A DNA stretch of 7,877 nucleotides from an uncultured Lachnospiraceae bacterium. Lineage in GTDB: Bacteria > Bacillota > Clostridia > Lachnospirales > Lachnospiraceae. The DNA lies in the NCBI GenBank assembly GCA_905201915.1, contig CAJKQE010000104.1:1-7877 (forward strand). Direction: 5' to 3'. Both the position numbers and the translations under genes were made by a program. How positions within the stretch are numbered: the first letter of the stretch is position 1; every line of letters begins with the position of its first letter. The notes under the pieces were generated by a model. That model did no database searches. It saw nothing but the letters and a program-made list of their open reading frames with translations, and was not told the origin of the DNA. Shown here piece after piece: positions 1-5,561 of the stretch.

Positions 1-54
1 GAACCCACATATCCAGCTTGGAAGGCTGGTGTTCTACCACTGAACTACACCCGC
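1..54 (-). tRNA. tRNA-Gly (anticodon TCC), 3' end outside the window
   Basis: Read on the minus strand, the sequence starts GCGGGTGTAG, has a D arm with TTCAGTGGTAGAA, and an anticodon stem CCAGC/GCTGG closing the seven-base loop CTTCCAA, so the anticodon is TCC (glycine, GGA/GGG codons). The T arm begins (GTGGGTTC) and is cut by the window edge, as is the acceptor 3' strand. The 5' end is placed at 54 from the usual seven-base acceptor strand GCGGGTG. It has its own promoter immediately upstream. Confidence 0.95.
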
Positions 55-91
55 AAGTGTTGTTTATCTGTGTCCCTCAAGGACAATACAT

Positions 92-120
92 ATAATACAA
101 CAGATATATAGATATGTCAA
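92..120 (-). promoter_or_regulatory. Promoter of tRNA-Gly
   Basis: On the minus strand there is a perfect -35 box TTGACA (120-115), a 17-base spacer and a -10 box TATTAT (97-92). Transcription should start near 85, giving a leader of about 30 bases before the tRNA. The leader opens with a small hairpin, TGTCC/GGACA with a five-base loop (85-71). This is close to the sigma-A consensus, as expected for a stable RNA gene. Confidence 0.85.
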
Positions 121-185
121 CACTTTTTTGAAAAAAATTAAAAAAATAAATTTTTGCTACAATACAGACATTTCATATTGAAAAA

Positions 186-1004
186 TTAACCACGATTTAG
201 ACTACGCCACAAGGTAGTTCGGCTAATTCCTAACTTACGAGCTGCAACAGATTGATTTCCATTACAATTTTTTAATACTTGCTGAATAATACTGCGGTTC
301 ATCTCATCTAAAGACTGATTGAAATCCAGATTAAAACAAGAAGGAGAATTGGTATTAGAACAAATGGGAAAAAGTTGTTTTTCCTGTACTAATATGTCTC
401 GAATAACAGAGCCTGATAAATAAAGAGAATTTGTCTTTATAACTGCCTGTTTTAAAATCCGTTTAAGCTGAGCGTGATTTCCGGGATAATCGTATTCAGA
501 TAAAGCGCATGCGGCATCATCATCTAAAGCAATAATTTGTTTTCCCAGAGTTTCATTTAGTGTGTTTATATATAACGCACACATAGAAGAAAGTTCTGCC
601 TTTTGTTCTCGTAAAGGTGTTACAGGAATAACAATACTATCTAAGGCATTAGCATATTCCATTGCAGCGGTTGAAACCGTTTTTTTATATTCTGTACAGC
701 AGGAAAAAATAAAGCGGTTTCGAATGTGTGCGTTTGTATCTAAAATAACAGATAGCAATAATTTTTGCTTATCAACGGATAGTTTTTGTAAATTAGCAAT
801 ATAAATGGTATTGTCATTATCTGTAAAAGGTGAACGAAAGCTGTTTGTGAGAAAATTCCAATTTTTTTCATTAAGTAAATCACAGTTGATTTTATAAAGA
901 GGATGATTGTGGAGTTTGCTCTCTATATAATAAAGATAGGCAAGATAATCTTCCTCAGAACCATATTCTCCTACCAGCATAAGGTTGGAAGAAATTTTCT
1001 CCAT
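186..1004 (-). CDS. C-terminal part of PrpR-like regulator: degenerate AAA+ domain and Fis-type HTH
   Basis: The 272-residue open frame from the first ATG holds the central and DNA-binding parts of a sigma-54-activator-like protein. The Walker A position reads GEYGSEED (residues 12-19) and lacks the lysine. The Walker B position reads IYIANL (67-72) and lacks the acidic pair. The GAFTGA loop that contacts sigma-54 is missing. In contrast the later family landmarks remain: PVTPLREQ (127-134, like IPPLRER), YDYPGN (171-176, like YDWPGN) and a C-terminal HTH with NQSVAARKLGISRTTLWRSL (250-269). The domain is therefore unlikely to hydrolyse ATP or act on sigma-54 polymerase; it may bind DNA and oligomerise only. 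The ATG at 1004 has no ribosome site, and the same frame is open upstream to a TGA at 1148-1146, so independent translation is doubtful. No clear terminator follows; a short TTTCA-N3-TGAAA palindrome (171-183) abuts the stop. Confidence 0.7.
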   Translation of the reverse strand: MEKISSNLMLVGEYGSEEDYLAYLYYIESKLHNHPLYKINCDLLNEKNWNFLTNSFRSPFTDNDNTIYIANLQKLSVDKQKLLLSVILDTNAHIRNRFIFSCCTEYKKTVSTAAMEYANALDSIVIPVTPLREQKAELSSMCALYINTLNETLGKQIIALDDDAACALSEYDYPGNHAQLKRILKQAVIKTNSLYLSGSVIRDILVQEKQLFPICSNTNSPSCFNLDFNQSLDEMNRSIIQQVLKNCNGNQSVAARKLGISRTTLWRSLNRG

Positions 1005-1088
1005 AGATTTTGCATTTTTAAGCAGTTCTTTTGTGCGGAGACCAGTATTATATAAACTTTTTGTAAGAATATTTTGAGCATCTTCTTT

Positions 1089-1120
1089 ATTTAGAATGGT
1101 AATGCCGTATTTAGAATGGT
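1089..1120. repeat. 12-bp direct repeat at the second frame break of the regulator
   Basis: The 12-mer ATTTAGAATGGT occurs at 1089-1100 and again at 1109-1120, a period of 20 bases. On the coding (minus) strand it reads ACCATTCTAAAT, in the upstream frame in the first copy and in the downstream frame in the second. Loss of one copy plus the eight bases between would fuse the two frames seamlessly. The eight bases flanking the 12-mer do not match between copies, so this is not a clean 20-bp tandem duplication. Confidence 0.8.
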
Positions 1121-1642
1121 TAATAGGGAGTTTAGAAGAAGATAATCACTGGAGCTGTTTTGTAGGGTTTCCTTCATCATAGATAAGGTGATGCTGTTTT
1201 TTTTGTTCGTTTCCCATAGGTATAAGGCATGATTGACAGCAGCATCCAGACTTTCCATGCTGGAAGTCAGTAGGATAGGTGTTAATCCGGCTTTTCGCGC
1301 TGCTTCATAAGCAACTGTGTCGCAAATAACAGTTTGATAGTTTTTAGCAGAGAGTGTATGGAGAGTATAAAGAGCCTCTGCAGTGTCAGCTATAGAAAAA
1401 ACAGGAATTTCTATTTTTAAAAGAGAACACAGAGTTTTTGCGGCTTTTGTAAGGGAAAGATGACCTAATAAAGCGAATTTAGTGTGAGTAGCTTCTGCTG
1501 TTTTCAGGCAACGCAGAATATCGTAATATCCAATTCCTATATCAAGGACTGTAATAGGAACAGACTTTTTAATTAAGTCGGCAGTGTTTGCTCTGGATAT
1601 AATGAAATCTAAATCTTTTCGTTGATCAGCATATTCCTCCAT
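1091..1642 (-). CDS. PrpR_N sensor domain, N-terminal part of the split regulator
   Basis: This 183-residue open frame resembles the PrpR N-terminal domain, a small-molecule-binding module first named in propionate catabolism activators. Typical stretches are VLDIGIGYYDIL, FALLGHLSLTKAA, a segment VICDTVAYEAARKAGL followed by TPILLTSSMESLDAAVNHAL. The frame continues upstream of the ATG at 1642 without a stop, reading IRILGIAPYEGLKKI, which is the usual opening of this domain. The ATG at 1642 is therefore internal and has no proper ribosome site. The frame ends at a TAA at 1093-1091, created where the reading frame crosses a 12-bp direct repeat. The ligand is unknown; from the neighbouring kinase gene, glycerate or a related acid is a reasonable inference. 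As a separate protein it would lack a DNA-binding domain. Confidence 0.7.
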   Translation of the reverse strand: MEEYADQRKDLDFIISRANTADLIKKSVPITVLDIGIGYYDILRCLKTAEATHTKFALLGHLSLTKAAKTLCSLLKIEIPVFSIADTAEALYTLHTLSAKNYQTVICDTVAYEAARKAGLTPILLTSSMESLDAAVNHALYLWETNKKNSITLSMMKETLQNSSSDYLLLNSLLTILNTALPF

Positions 1643-1686
1643 TATTTTTTTTAAACCTTCATAAGGTGCAATGCCTAAAATTCTGA

Positions 1687-1698
1687 TTTTTTTCCCAT
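1687..1698 (-). other. Start codon and A7 slippery run causing the first frame break
   Basis: On the minus strand the ATG (1698-1696) is followed by GG and seven A residues (1693-1687). In frame, the last A of the GGA codon plus AAA AAA forms the heptamer A_AAA_AAA, a classic -1 slippery sequence. A -1 slip, or one added A by polymerase slippage, leads into the IRILGIAPYEG frame; without it translation ends after seven codons. AGGAGGAG lies at 1710-1703, with four bases between its last base and the ATG, so initiation here should be efficient. Confidence 0.65.
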
Positions 1699-1712
1699 TT
1701 TTCTCCTCCTAC

Positions 1713-1729
1713 TGTTTCAAATGTAAACA
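1713..1729. promoter_or_regulatory. Candidate operator 1, TGTTTC-N5-TAAACA
   Basis: TGTTTC (1713-1718), five bases, then TAAACA (1724-1729) form an inverted repeat with one mismatch. It overlaps the predicted transcription start of the regulator gene, and matches in half-site and spacing a second site 76 bases away. The arrangement suggests autoregulation by a dimeric protein, most simply the divergent PrpR-like regulator with its Fis-type helix-turn-helix. Confidence 0.5.
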
Positions 1730-1730
1730 T

Positions 1731-1759
1731 ATTATAAAAGATAATAGTTGAAAAGAAAA
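1731..1759 (-). promoter_or_regulatory. Likely promoter of the PrpR-like regulator
   Basis: The minus strand has a perfect -10 box TATAAT (1736-1731). At a spacing of 17 bases there is only a weak -35 match, TTTTCT (1759-1754). Transcription would begin near 1724, inside the inverted repeat at 1713-1729, about 26 bases before the start codon. The weak -35 would suit a regulated or low-level promoter. Confidence 0.55.
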
Positions 1760-1777
1760 TAGAAAGTCCGATAAAAT
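1748..1777 (+). promoter_or_regulatory. Likely promoter of glycerate kinase
   Basis: A -35 box TTGAAA (1748-1753), an 18-base spacer and a -10 box TAAAAT (1772-1777) lie upstream of the kinase gene. Transcription would start near 1784, just before candidate operator 2. No GG-N10-GC (-24/-12) element typical of sigma-54 is present, in keeping with a regulator that has lost the sigma-54-contacting loop. Confidence 0.5.
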
Positions 1778-1788
1778 AGGGAAAAAGA

Positions 1789-1805
1789 TGTTTCAAAAAG
1801 AAACA
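1789..1805. promoter_or_regulatory. Candidate operator 2, perfect TGTTTC-N5-GAAACA
   Basis: TGTTTC (1789-1794), AAAAA, GAAACA (1800-1805) form a perfect inverted repeat of six-base half-sites. It lies just downstream of the predicted kinase transcription start (about +5 to +21), a position where a bound protein would most simply repress. It shares half-site and spacing with the site at 1713-1729. Confidence 0.55.
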
Positions 1806-1832
1806 AGAGGTGAAGTCGGAGGAGGAAAAGCC

Positions 1833-2957
1833 ATGAAGTTTGTACTAATTCCAGATTCTTTTAAAGGGACATTAAGTTCTATTCAGATTTGTAAAATTGC
1901 TGCAGAAAAAATCAGAGAACATTTTCCGGAAAGTAAAATATCAGAAATTCCAGTAGCAGACGGAGGAGAAGGTTCTGTAGATGCATTTTTATTAGCTGTA
2001 GGAGGCGAAAAGATAAAAGTTAAGGTGAAAAATCCGTATTTTGAAGATATGGAAAGTTATTTTGGATTAATTGACGGTGGAAAAACAGCAGTAGTGGAAA
2101 TGGCATCTTGTGCAGGGTTGCCATTGGTGGAAAATAGAAAAAATCCCAGATTTACGACTACTTACGGAGTGGGGCAGTTAATGCTTGCTGCAGCAAAAAA
2201 GGGAGTAAAGAAAATTATTGTAGGATTGGGAGGTTCTGCTACCAATGATGGTGGATGCGGAGCAGCCGCAGCAGCAGGTGTGAAATTTTATAATAAAGAG
2301 GGGCAGGAATTTATTCCTGTGGGCGGAACGGTTATTGATATTGAACGTATAGATTTATCGGGAATGGATGAAGCTTTCAAAGAGATTGAAATTATAACGA
2401 TGTGTGACATTGATAATCCTATGTATGGACCGTTTGGCGCATCTTATGTTTTTGCTCCGCAGAAAGGGGCGGATGCAAAATGTGTGGAAGAACTGGATAC
2501 AGGAATTAAAAATTTAAGCAAAGTAATTGAAAAAACCACTGGAAAAGACATTAGCAGAATGCCGGGAACAGGTGCAGCAGGGGCTATGGGTGCCGGTATG
2601 GTGGCATTTTTTAATTCAAAATTGCAGATGGGAATAGAAACAGTGTTAGATACGGTTAAGTTTGATGAAAAAATCTCAGATGCAGATTATATTTTTACAG
2701 GCGAAGGTAAATTGGACTCACAGAGTCTGAGAGGAAAAGTAGTTATGGGGATTGCTAAAAGAGCACAGCAGAAGGAGAAAAAAGTGATTGCTGTTGTAGG
2801 CGGAGCAGATGATAGAAATATAGAAGAGGCATATAAGATGGGCGTGACAGCAGTATTTCCTATTAACAGACTTCCACAGGATTTTTCTGTAAGCAGACAG
2901 TATAGTGCTGAAAATTTAGGATATACCGTAGATAATATTTTACGGTTGCTGAAATAA
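1833..2957 (+). CDS. garK: Glycerate kinase (GarK/GlxK family)
   Basis: This 374-residue cytoplasmic enzyme phosphorylates D-glycerate with ATP, feeding glycerate from sugar-acid or glyoxylate breakdown into lower glycolysis; the GarK family makes 2-phosphoglycerate. Family landmarks run the full length: the N-terminus MKFVLIPDSFKGT (1-13), PVADGGEGSVDAF (40-52), GLGGSATNDGGCGAAAA (131-147), TMCDIDNPMYGPFGAS (189-204), PGTGAAGAMGAGM (244-256) and FTGEGKLDSQSLRGK (288-302). Length agrees with E. coli GarK (about 380). I chose the ATG at 1833 because GGAGGAGG (1818-1825) sits seven bases upstream and the protein then begins exactly at the family start; an in-frame ATG at 1788 would add 15 residues, lacks a ribosome site and lies inside operator 2. 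The gene is monocistronic and divergent from the PrpR-like regulator. The symbol glxK is an equally acceptable name. Confidence 0.93.
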   Translation: MKFVLIPDSFKGTLSSIQICKIAAEKIREHFPESKISEIPVADGGEGSVDAFLLAVGGEKIKVKVKNPYFEDMESYFGLIDGGKTAVVEMASCAGLPLVENRKNPRFTTTYGVGQLMLAAAKKGVKKIIVGLGGSATNDGGCGAAAAAGVKFYNKEGQEFIPVGGTVIDIERIDLSGMDEAFKEIEIITMCDIDNPMYGPFGASYVFAPQKGADAKCVEELDTGIKNLSKVIEKTTGKDISRMPGTGAAGAMGAGMVAFFNSKLQMGIETVLDTVKFDEKISDADYIFTGEGKLDSQSLRGKVVMGIAKRAQQKEKKVIAVVGGADDRNIEEAYKMGVTAVFPINRLPQDFSVSRQYSAENLGYTVDNILRLLK

Positions 2958-2981
2958 GAAAGTAAGAAATAATATAGAATG

Positions 2982-3052
2982 GGCTGTCGCATTAGGCACA
3001 GATTGAAAATGTAGAAACATTTCTGATAGTAGCTTAATGCGGCAGCCTTATT
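2982..3052. terminator. Long-stem hairpin between convergent genes, likely terminator
   Basis: GGCTGTCGCATTA (2982-2994) pairs with TAATGCGGCAGCC (3035-3047) over 13 positions with one G-U pair. The 40-base loop holds a second hairpin, AAATGT/ACATTT around AGAA (3007-3022). The right arm is followed by TTATTTTAAT, a modest T-rich tract. The position, 24 bases after the kinase stop and 28 bases past the gatD stop, fits a shared terminator for the two convergent units. The long loop is unusual for a simple terminator and also fits a small inverted-repeat element. Confidence 0.6.
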
Positions 3053-3075
3053 TTAATATGCAAAAATATGTTTGT

Positions 3076-3798
3076 TTAAGATTGTTTCACAAAGCGGTTA
3101 TAGATATATTGATTTGCTTTCGTTTCTAAGTCATCATCTAATGGACTTAAATTTCCTTTTCCGTATTTTCGCTCTAGGGCATTGGAAAGAAGATAGTCAC
3201 ATATATGAGGGTTTTTAGGGAGGAGCGGGCCGTGAAGATAAGTACCGATTACATTTTTGTACAGAACTCCTTCTGTATGGTCTTCTCCGTTGTTTCCGTG
3301 TCCGTATAAAACCTTTCCGAATGGTTTGTTATCTCCGATATAGGTTCTGCCGCCATGGTTTTCGAAGCCTACAATCGGGAGAGGGAATATTTCATTTTCC
3401 AGTACAATGTTGTCAATAAGACGAGGTTCACCCTGTTCTGTATGCAAATCCACCAAAGAGAGTCCCTCCATAGTTCCCTCAGAGGTTTTGTAGTAATGTC
3501 CTAAAAGCTGGTAGCCGCCGCATACAGCAATAACGCTGCCGCCGTCCTCGATATAATTTTTAAAATCTTTTTGAATGCTGCGAAGTTTATTGCAGACCAG
3601 CATTTGTTCGCGGTCAGAACCGCCTCCCAAAAGAACAATGTCCAGATTAGAAAAATCAATTCGGTCTTCTAAGGAAAACTCGATAGTTTCTGCTTCAATA
3701 CCTCTCCATAAACTGCGTTTTGTCATACACTGAATATTGCCTCTGTCTCCGTATAGATTTAAGAGGTCTGGATATAAATGTCCGATTGTTAATTTCAT
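3076..3798 (-). CDS. gatD: GatD, glutaminase subunit of lipid II isoglutaminyl synthase
   Basis: This 240-residue class I glutamine amidotransferase-like protein releases ammonia from glutamine for its partner MurT, which uses it to amidate the alpha-carboxyl of D-glutamate in lipid II, giving D-isoglutamine. It acts in the cytoplasm at the membrane face. It belongs to the CobQ-like group: the start KLTIGHLYPDLLNLYGDRGN (2-21), LLGGGSDREQ (56-65), the nucleophile elbow AVCGGYQLLG with Cys93, EPRLIDN with Arg126 (a glutamine-binding arginine in this family), FENHGGRT (145-152) and the catalytic histidine in GTYLHGPLLPKNP (His189). Size and residue positions match Staphylococcus aureus GatD (243 residues). 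Its ATG overlaps the murT stop as TAATG, indicating translational coupling and equal subunit production. It is last in the operon and ends near the shared hairpin at 2982-3047. Confidence 0.95.
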   Translation of the reverse strand: MKLTIGHLYPDLLNLYGDRGNIQCMTKRSLWRGIEAETIEFSLEDRIDFSNLDIVLLGGGSDREQMLVCNKLRSIQKDFKNYIEDGGSVIAVCGGYQLLGHYYKTSEGTMEGLSLVDLHTEQGEPRLIDNIVLENEIFPLPIVGFENHGGRTYIGDNKPFGKVLYGHGNNGEDHTEGVLYKNVIGTYLHGPLLPKNPHICDYLLSNALERKYGKGNLSPLDDDLETKANQYIYNRFVKQS

Positions 3799-5135
3799 TA
3801 TTTCCTGCCCTCCATTTTCTTTAAAAGATTATGAGTAGTATAAAGTCCTGTATAATTTACAAGGACATACAAATTTTTCGTTCCATTTTGAATTTTATTT
3901 TCAATAGCTTTTTCGATATCCTGTTCAACATCAGAGGGAATATCCACATATTTCAGTCGAAGCGCCATATCCAGACAACGAATACCGCAGACGGTGATAG
4001 AGGCGGCGTTTGCATCTTTTAAACGGTCAAAATCCACATCCCAGAGCCAAGAAATATCAGTACCATCCTGACTGTTATCATTAATTAAAATAATGATATC
4101 TTTTGGACTGGTATCTGTCATAACAGCAGAAATATTCTGATTAAAACCTGCCGGGTTTTTAGCGAGGTTCAGCATGACTTTAGTGCCTCGGATTTCAAAT
4201 AGTTCGTTTCTTCCGAACTGAGGAGTGAAATTTCCTAAAACATCATTAAAATGTTCAAGAGAAATATTTGCCATGGAGGCAGCTCCGTAAACAGCTAAAA
4301 TATTATAAACATTATAAAATCCTCTGTAATTTGCTTTTACATGGAAATCATTTACATCAAAAGTAATTCCTTCATCAAGTTTTACGTTTGTTCCATCAAA
4401 ATCCAAATGAGGTCGTTTGAACCCGCAATGAGGGCAATAATAGTCTCCCAACTGGCTGTAATGATAGAAGTGATACTGCATTTTTTCGCCACATCTTTTA
4501 CAAAATCTGCCTTCACGTATTTCTCTGCTATTTTCATCAGATAGGACTTTTTGACTAATTCCGTAGGCGGCGTATTCGTTTTTATTATCAAGAGCTAAGA
4601 AAGTGGACAGAGAGTCATCACCATTTACAAGAAGTTTCATTTTAGGAGCCATTTTCATAGCCTTCGATAAAAGATTCATAGTAGTGTCAATTTCTCCGTA
4701 GCGGTCTAGCTGATCACGGAAAAGATTTGTAAGAACCATAAAATCCGGTTGAAAATGAGGAAAAACTCGAACAGTAGAAGCCTCGTCAATTTCAATGCAG
4801 GCATAATCTGCTTTTAAATGTCCTGAAAGACCTGTATTGAGTACAAAAGCAGAAACAACGCCATTTAACATATTAGAACCGGTACGGTTACAGATTACTT
4901 TTTGCCCGTTTGCTTCTAATACAGAAGCTAATAAATTGTTGGTGGTTGTTTTTCCGTTTGTACCGCATACAACAAAAATGTCTTTTTTTACTTCTTTTGC
5001 CAGTTCGGAAAGAATAGGGGGATATATGGAAAGAGCAGCTTTTCCTGCCAGCGTAGCGCCCTGCTTTCCGGTAAGGCGACAAGCTGTTTTTATGAAGTGT
5101 GCACTCCATACAGCTAAAAGTCTTCGTATATTCAT
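3798..5135 (-). CDS. murT: MurT, Mur ligase-like subunit of lipid II isoglutaminyl synthase
   Basis: This 445-residue ATP-dependent amidoligase activates D-glutamate of lipid II and, with ammonia from GatD, makes D-isoglutamine, a step needed for efficient crosslinking in many Gram-positives. The Mur ligase centre shows the P-loop VCGTNGKTTTNNLLA (56-70), NRTGSNMLNG (83-92), the segment ACIEIDEAST (112-121) and TNLFRDQLDRYGEID (136-150). A MurT-specific zinc ribbon follows: CKRC (Cys212, Cys215) and CPHC (Cys234, Cys237). The C-terminal DUF1727 domain carries INDNSQDGTDISWLWDVDFD (351-370), which holds the family's catalytic aspartate region. Length fits S. aureus MurT (437). The start at 5135 has AAAGGA at 5152-5147, eleven bases upstream, a rather long spacing. 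murT is first in the murT-gatD operon and is divergent from the secreted dipeptidase gene. Confidence 0.95.
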   Translation of the reverse strand: MNIRRLLAVWSAHFIKTACRLTGKQGATLAGKAALSIYPPILSELAKEVKKDIFVVCGTNGKTTTNNLLASVLEANGQKVICNRTGSNMLNGVVSAFVLNTGLSGHLKADYACIEIDEASTVRVFPHFQPDFMVLTNLFRDQLDRYGEIDTTMNLLSKAMKMAPKMKLLVNGDDSLSTFLALDNKNEYAAYGISQKVLSDENSREIREGRFCKRCGEKMQYHFYHYSQLGDYYCPHCGFKRPHLDFDGTNVKLDEGITFDVNDFHVKANYRGFYNVYNILAVYGAASMANISLEHFNDVLGNFTPQFGRNELFEIRGTKVMLNLAKNPAGFNQNISAVMTDTSPKDIIILINDNSQDGTDISWLWDVDFDRLKDANAASITVCGIRCLDMALRLKYVDIPSDVEQDIEKAIENKIQNGTKNLYVLVNYTGLYTTHNLLKKMEGRK

Positions 5136-5188
5136 GATAAATTCATTCCTTTATTTTGTAGTGTGTGTATTGTTTTCTTCAACTATTC

Positions 5189-5217
5189 ATTATACATAAA
5201 GAAAAGAAAGAGCACAA
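5189..5217 (-). promoter_or_regulatory. Likely promoter of murT-gatD
   Basis: On the minus strand a perfect -10 box TATAAT (5194-5189) follows, at 17 bases, a partial -35 match TTGTGC (5217-5212). The start would fall near 5182, leaving a leader of about 47 bases before murT. No riboswitch-like structure is apparent in that leader. Confidence 0.6.
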
Positions 5218-5358
5218 CAAGAAATCTAGAGAGGCGTTGTATATGGGAAATGAATTTAGAAATATACTGTTATTATCTTTAAAAATGTGGATATATATTG
5301 AAATATATTCATGTGATTTTATTTTTTTGAAAAAATATTCTAATATTTCATAAAAAGA

Positions 5359-5387
5359 TTGAAATTTTTTGAAAATAGAGTTATAAT
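5359..5387 (+). promoter_or_regulatory. Likely promoter of the C69 dipeptidase gene
   Basis: TTGAAA (5359-5364), a 17-base spacer and TATAAT (5382-5387) make a near-consensus sigma-A promoter. The spacer begins with six T residues. Transcription would begin near 5394, leaving an untranslated leader of about 168 bases. The stretch between this and the murT promoter (5218-5358) is AT-rich with no supported gene. Confidence 0.75.
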
Positions 5388-5393
5388 TCAGAT

Positions 5394-5561
5394 ACAAGTA
5401 CGTTGCAGACTGAGCGTGATTTGGAGAGCATATTATGTTTGAGTCAGGAGGTGCAAGTAGAAACTAATTAGGAGGACGAAAGTGATTTAGAAAACAATGT
5501 TCAAGACAGTAATTGTAAAATAGATGCAGCGTAAGTATAGGTAAATGAAAGGAGAAGGTAT
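5394..5561 (+). other. Long 5' leader with micro-ORFs and extra ribosome sites
   Basis: Between the promoter and the dipeptidase start are several translation-like signals that do not serve the main gene. An ATG at 5435 with GGAG eight bases upstream encodes MFESGGASRN and stops at 5467. A perfect AGGAGGTG (5446-5453) lies inside that reading frame. AGGAGG (5470-5475) sits six bases before a GTG-ATT-TAG two-codon frame (5482-5490). Further frames MFKTVIVK (5497-5523) and MQRKYR (5524-5544) follow head to tail but lack ribosome sites. The true ribosome site is AAAGGAG (5548-5554). I see no riboswitch class I recognise. Micro-ORFs occur by chance in such DNA, so a regulatory role is only a possibility. 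Confidence 0.4.

Larger units (their letters stand above)
186..1698 (-). pseudogene. PrpR-like transcription regulator, interrupted by two frameshifts
   Basis: This is one regulator gene in three reading-frame pieces. The likely start is the ATG at 1698, with AGGAGGAG (1710-1703) just upstream. From that ATG the frame runs M-G-K-K-S-E-F and stops. One extra A in the A7 run (1693-1687) would instead give MGKKIRILGIAPYEGLKKI and join the frame of the PrpR_N piece. A second break lies near 1145-1091; removing one 20-bp period of a 12-bp direct repeat there joins ILN to KEDAQN and restores the frame. The repaired gene is 1494 bases, 497 residues: a PrpR_N ligand-sensing domain (about 5-195), an AAA+-like domain without its ATPase motifs, and a C-terminal Fis-type helix-turn-helix. 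It stands divergent to glycerate kinase, which it probably controls. It may be a pseudogene, a phase-variable gene, a slippage-dependent gene or a sequencing artefact; the sequence alone does not decide. Confidence 0.75.

Noticed and set aside
121..185. Terminator for the regulator gene
   Set aside because: Only a five-base AT-rich palindrome and T-rich runs are present, with no stable GC stem; not enough to call.
562..804. Plus-strand 80-codon frame
   Set aside because: It is antisense to the regulator coding sequence and has no ribosome site or recognisable features.
1788..1832. Upstream ATG at 1788 as the glycerate kinase start
   Set aside because: It has no ribosome site, lies in the operator-like repeat, and adds 15 residues before the conserved family start; the ATG at 1833 has GGAGGAGG at ideal spacing.
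1699..1832. Sigma-54 (-24/-12) promoter for glycerate kinase
   Set aside because: No GG-N10-GC core is present in the gap, while plausible sigma-A boxes are.
5165..5353. Small open frames in the murT-dipeptidase gap, including a 36-codon one from 5243
   Set aside because: Composition is that of AT-rich intergenic DNA, the ribosome site is weak, and the frame overlaps the murT promoter or ends just before the dipeptidase promoter.
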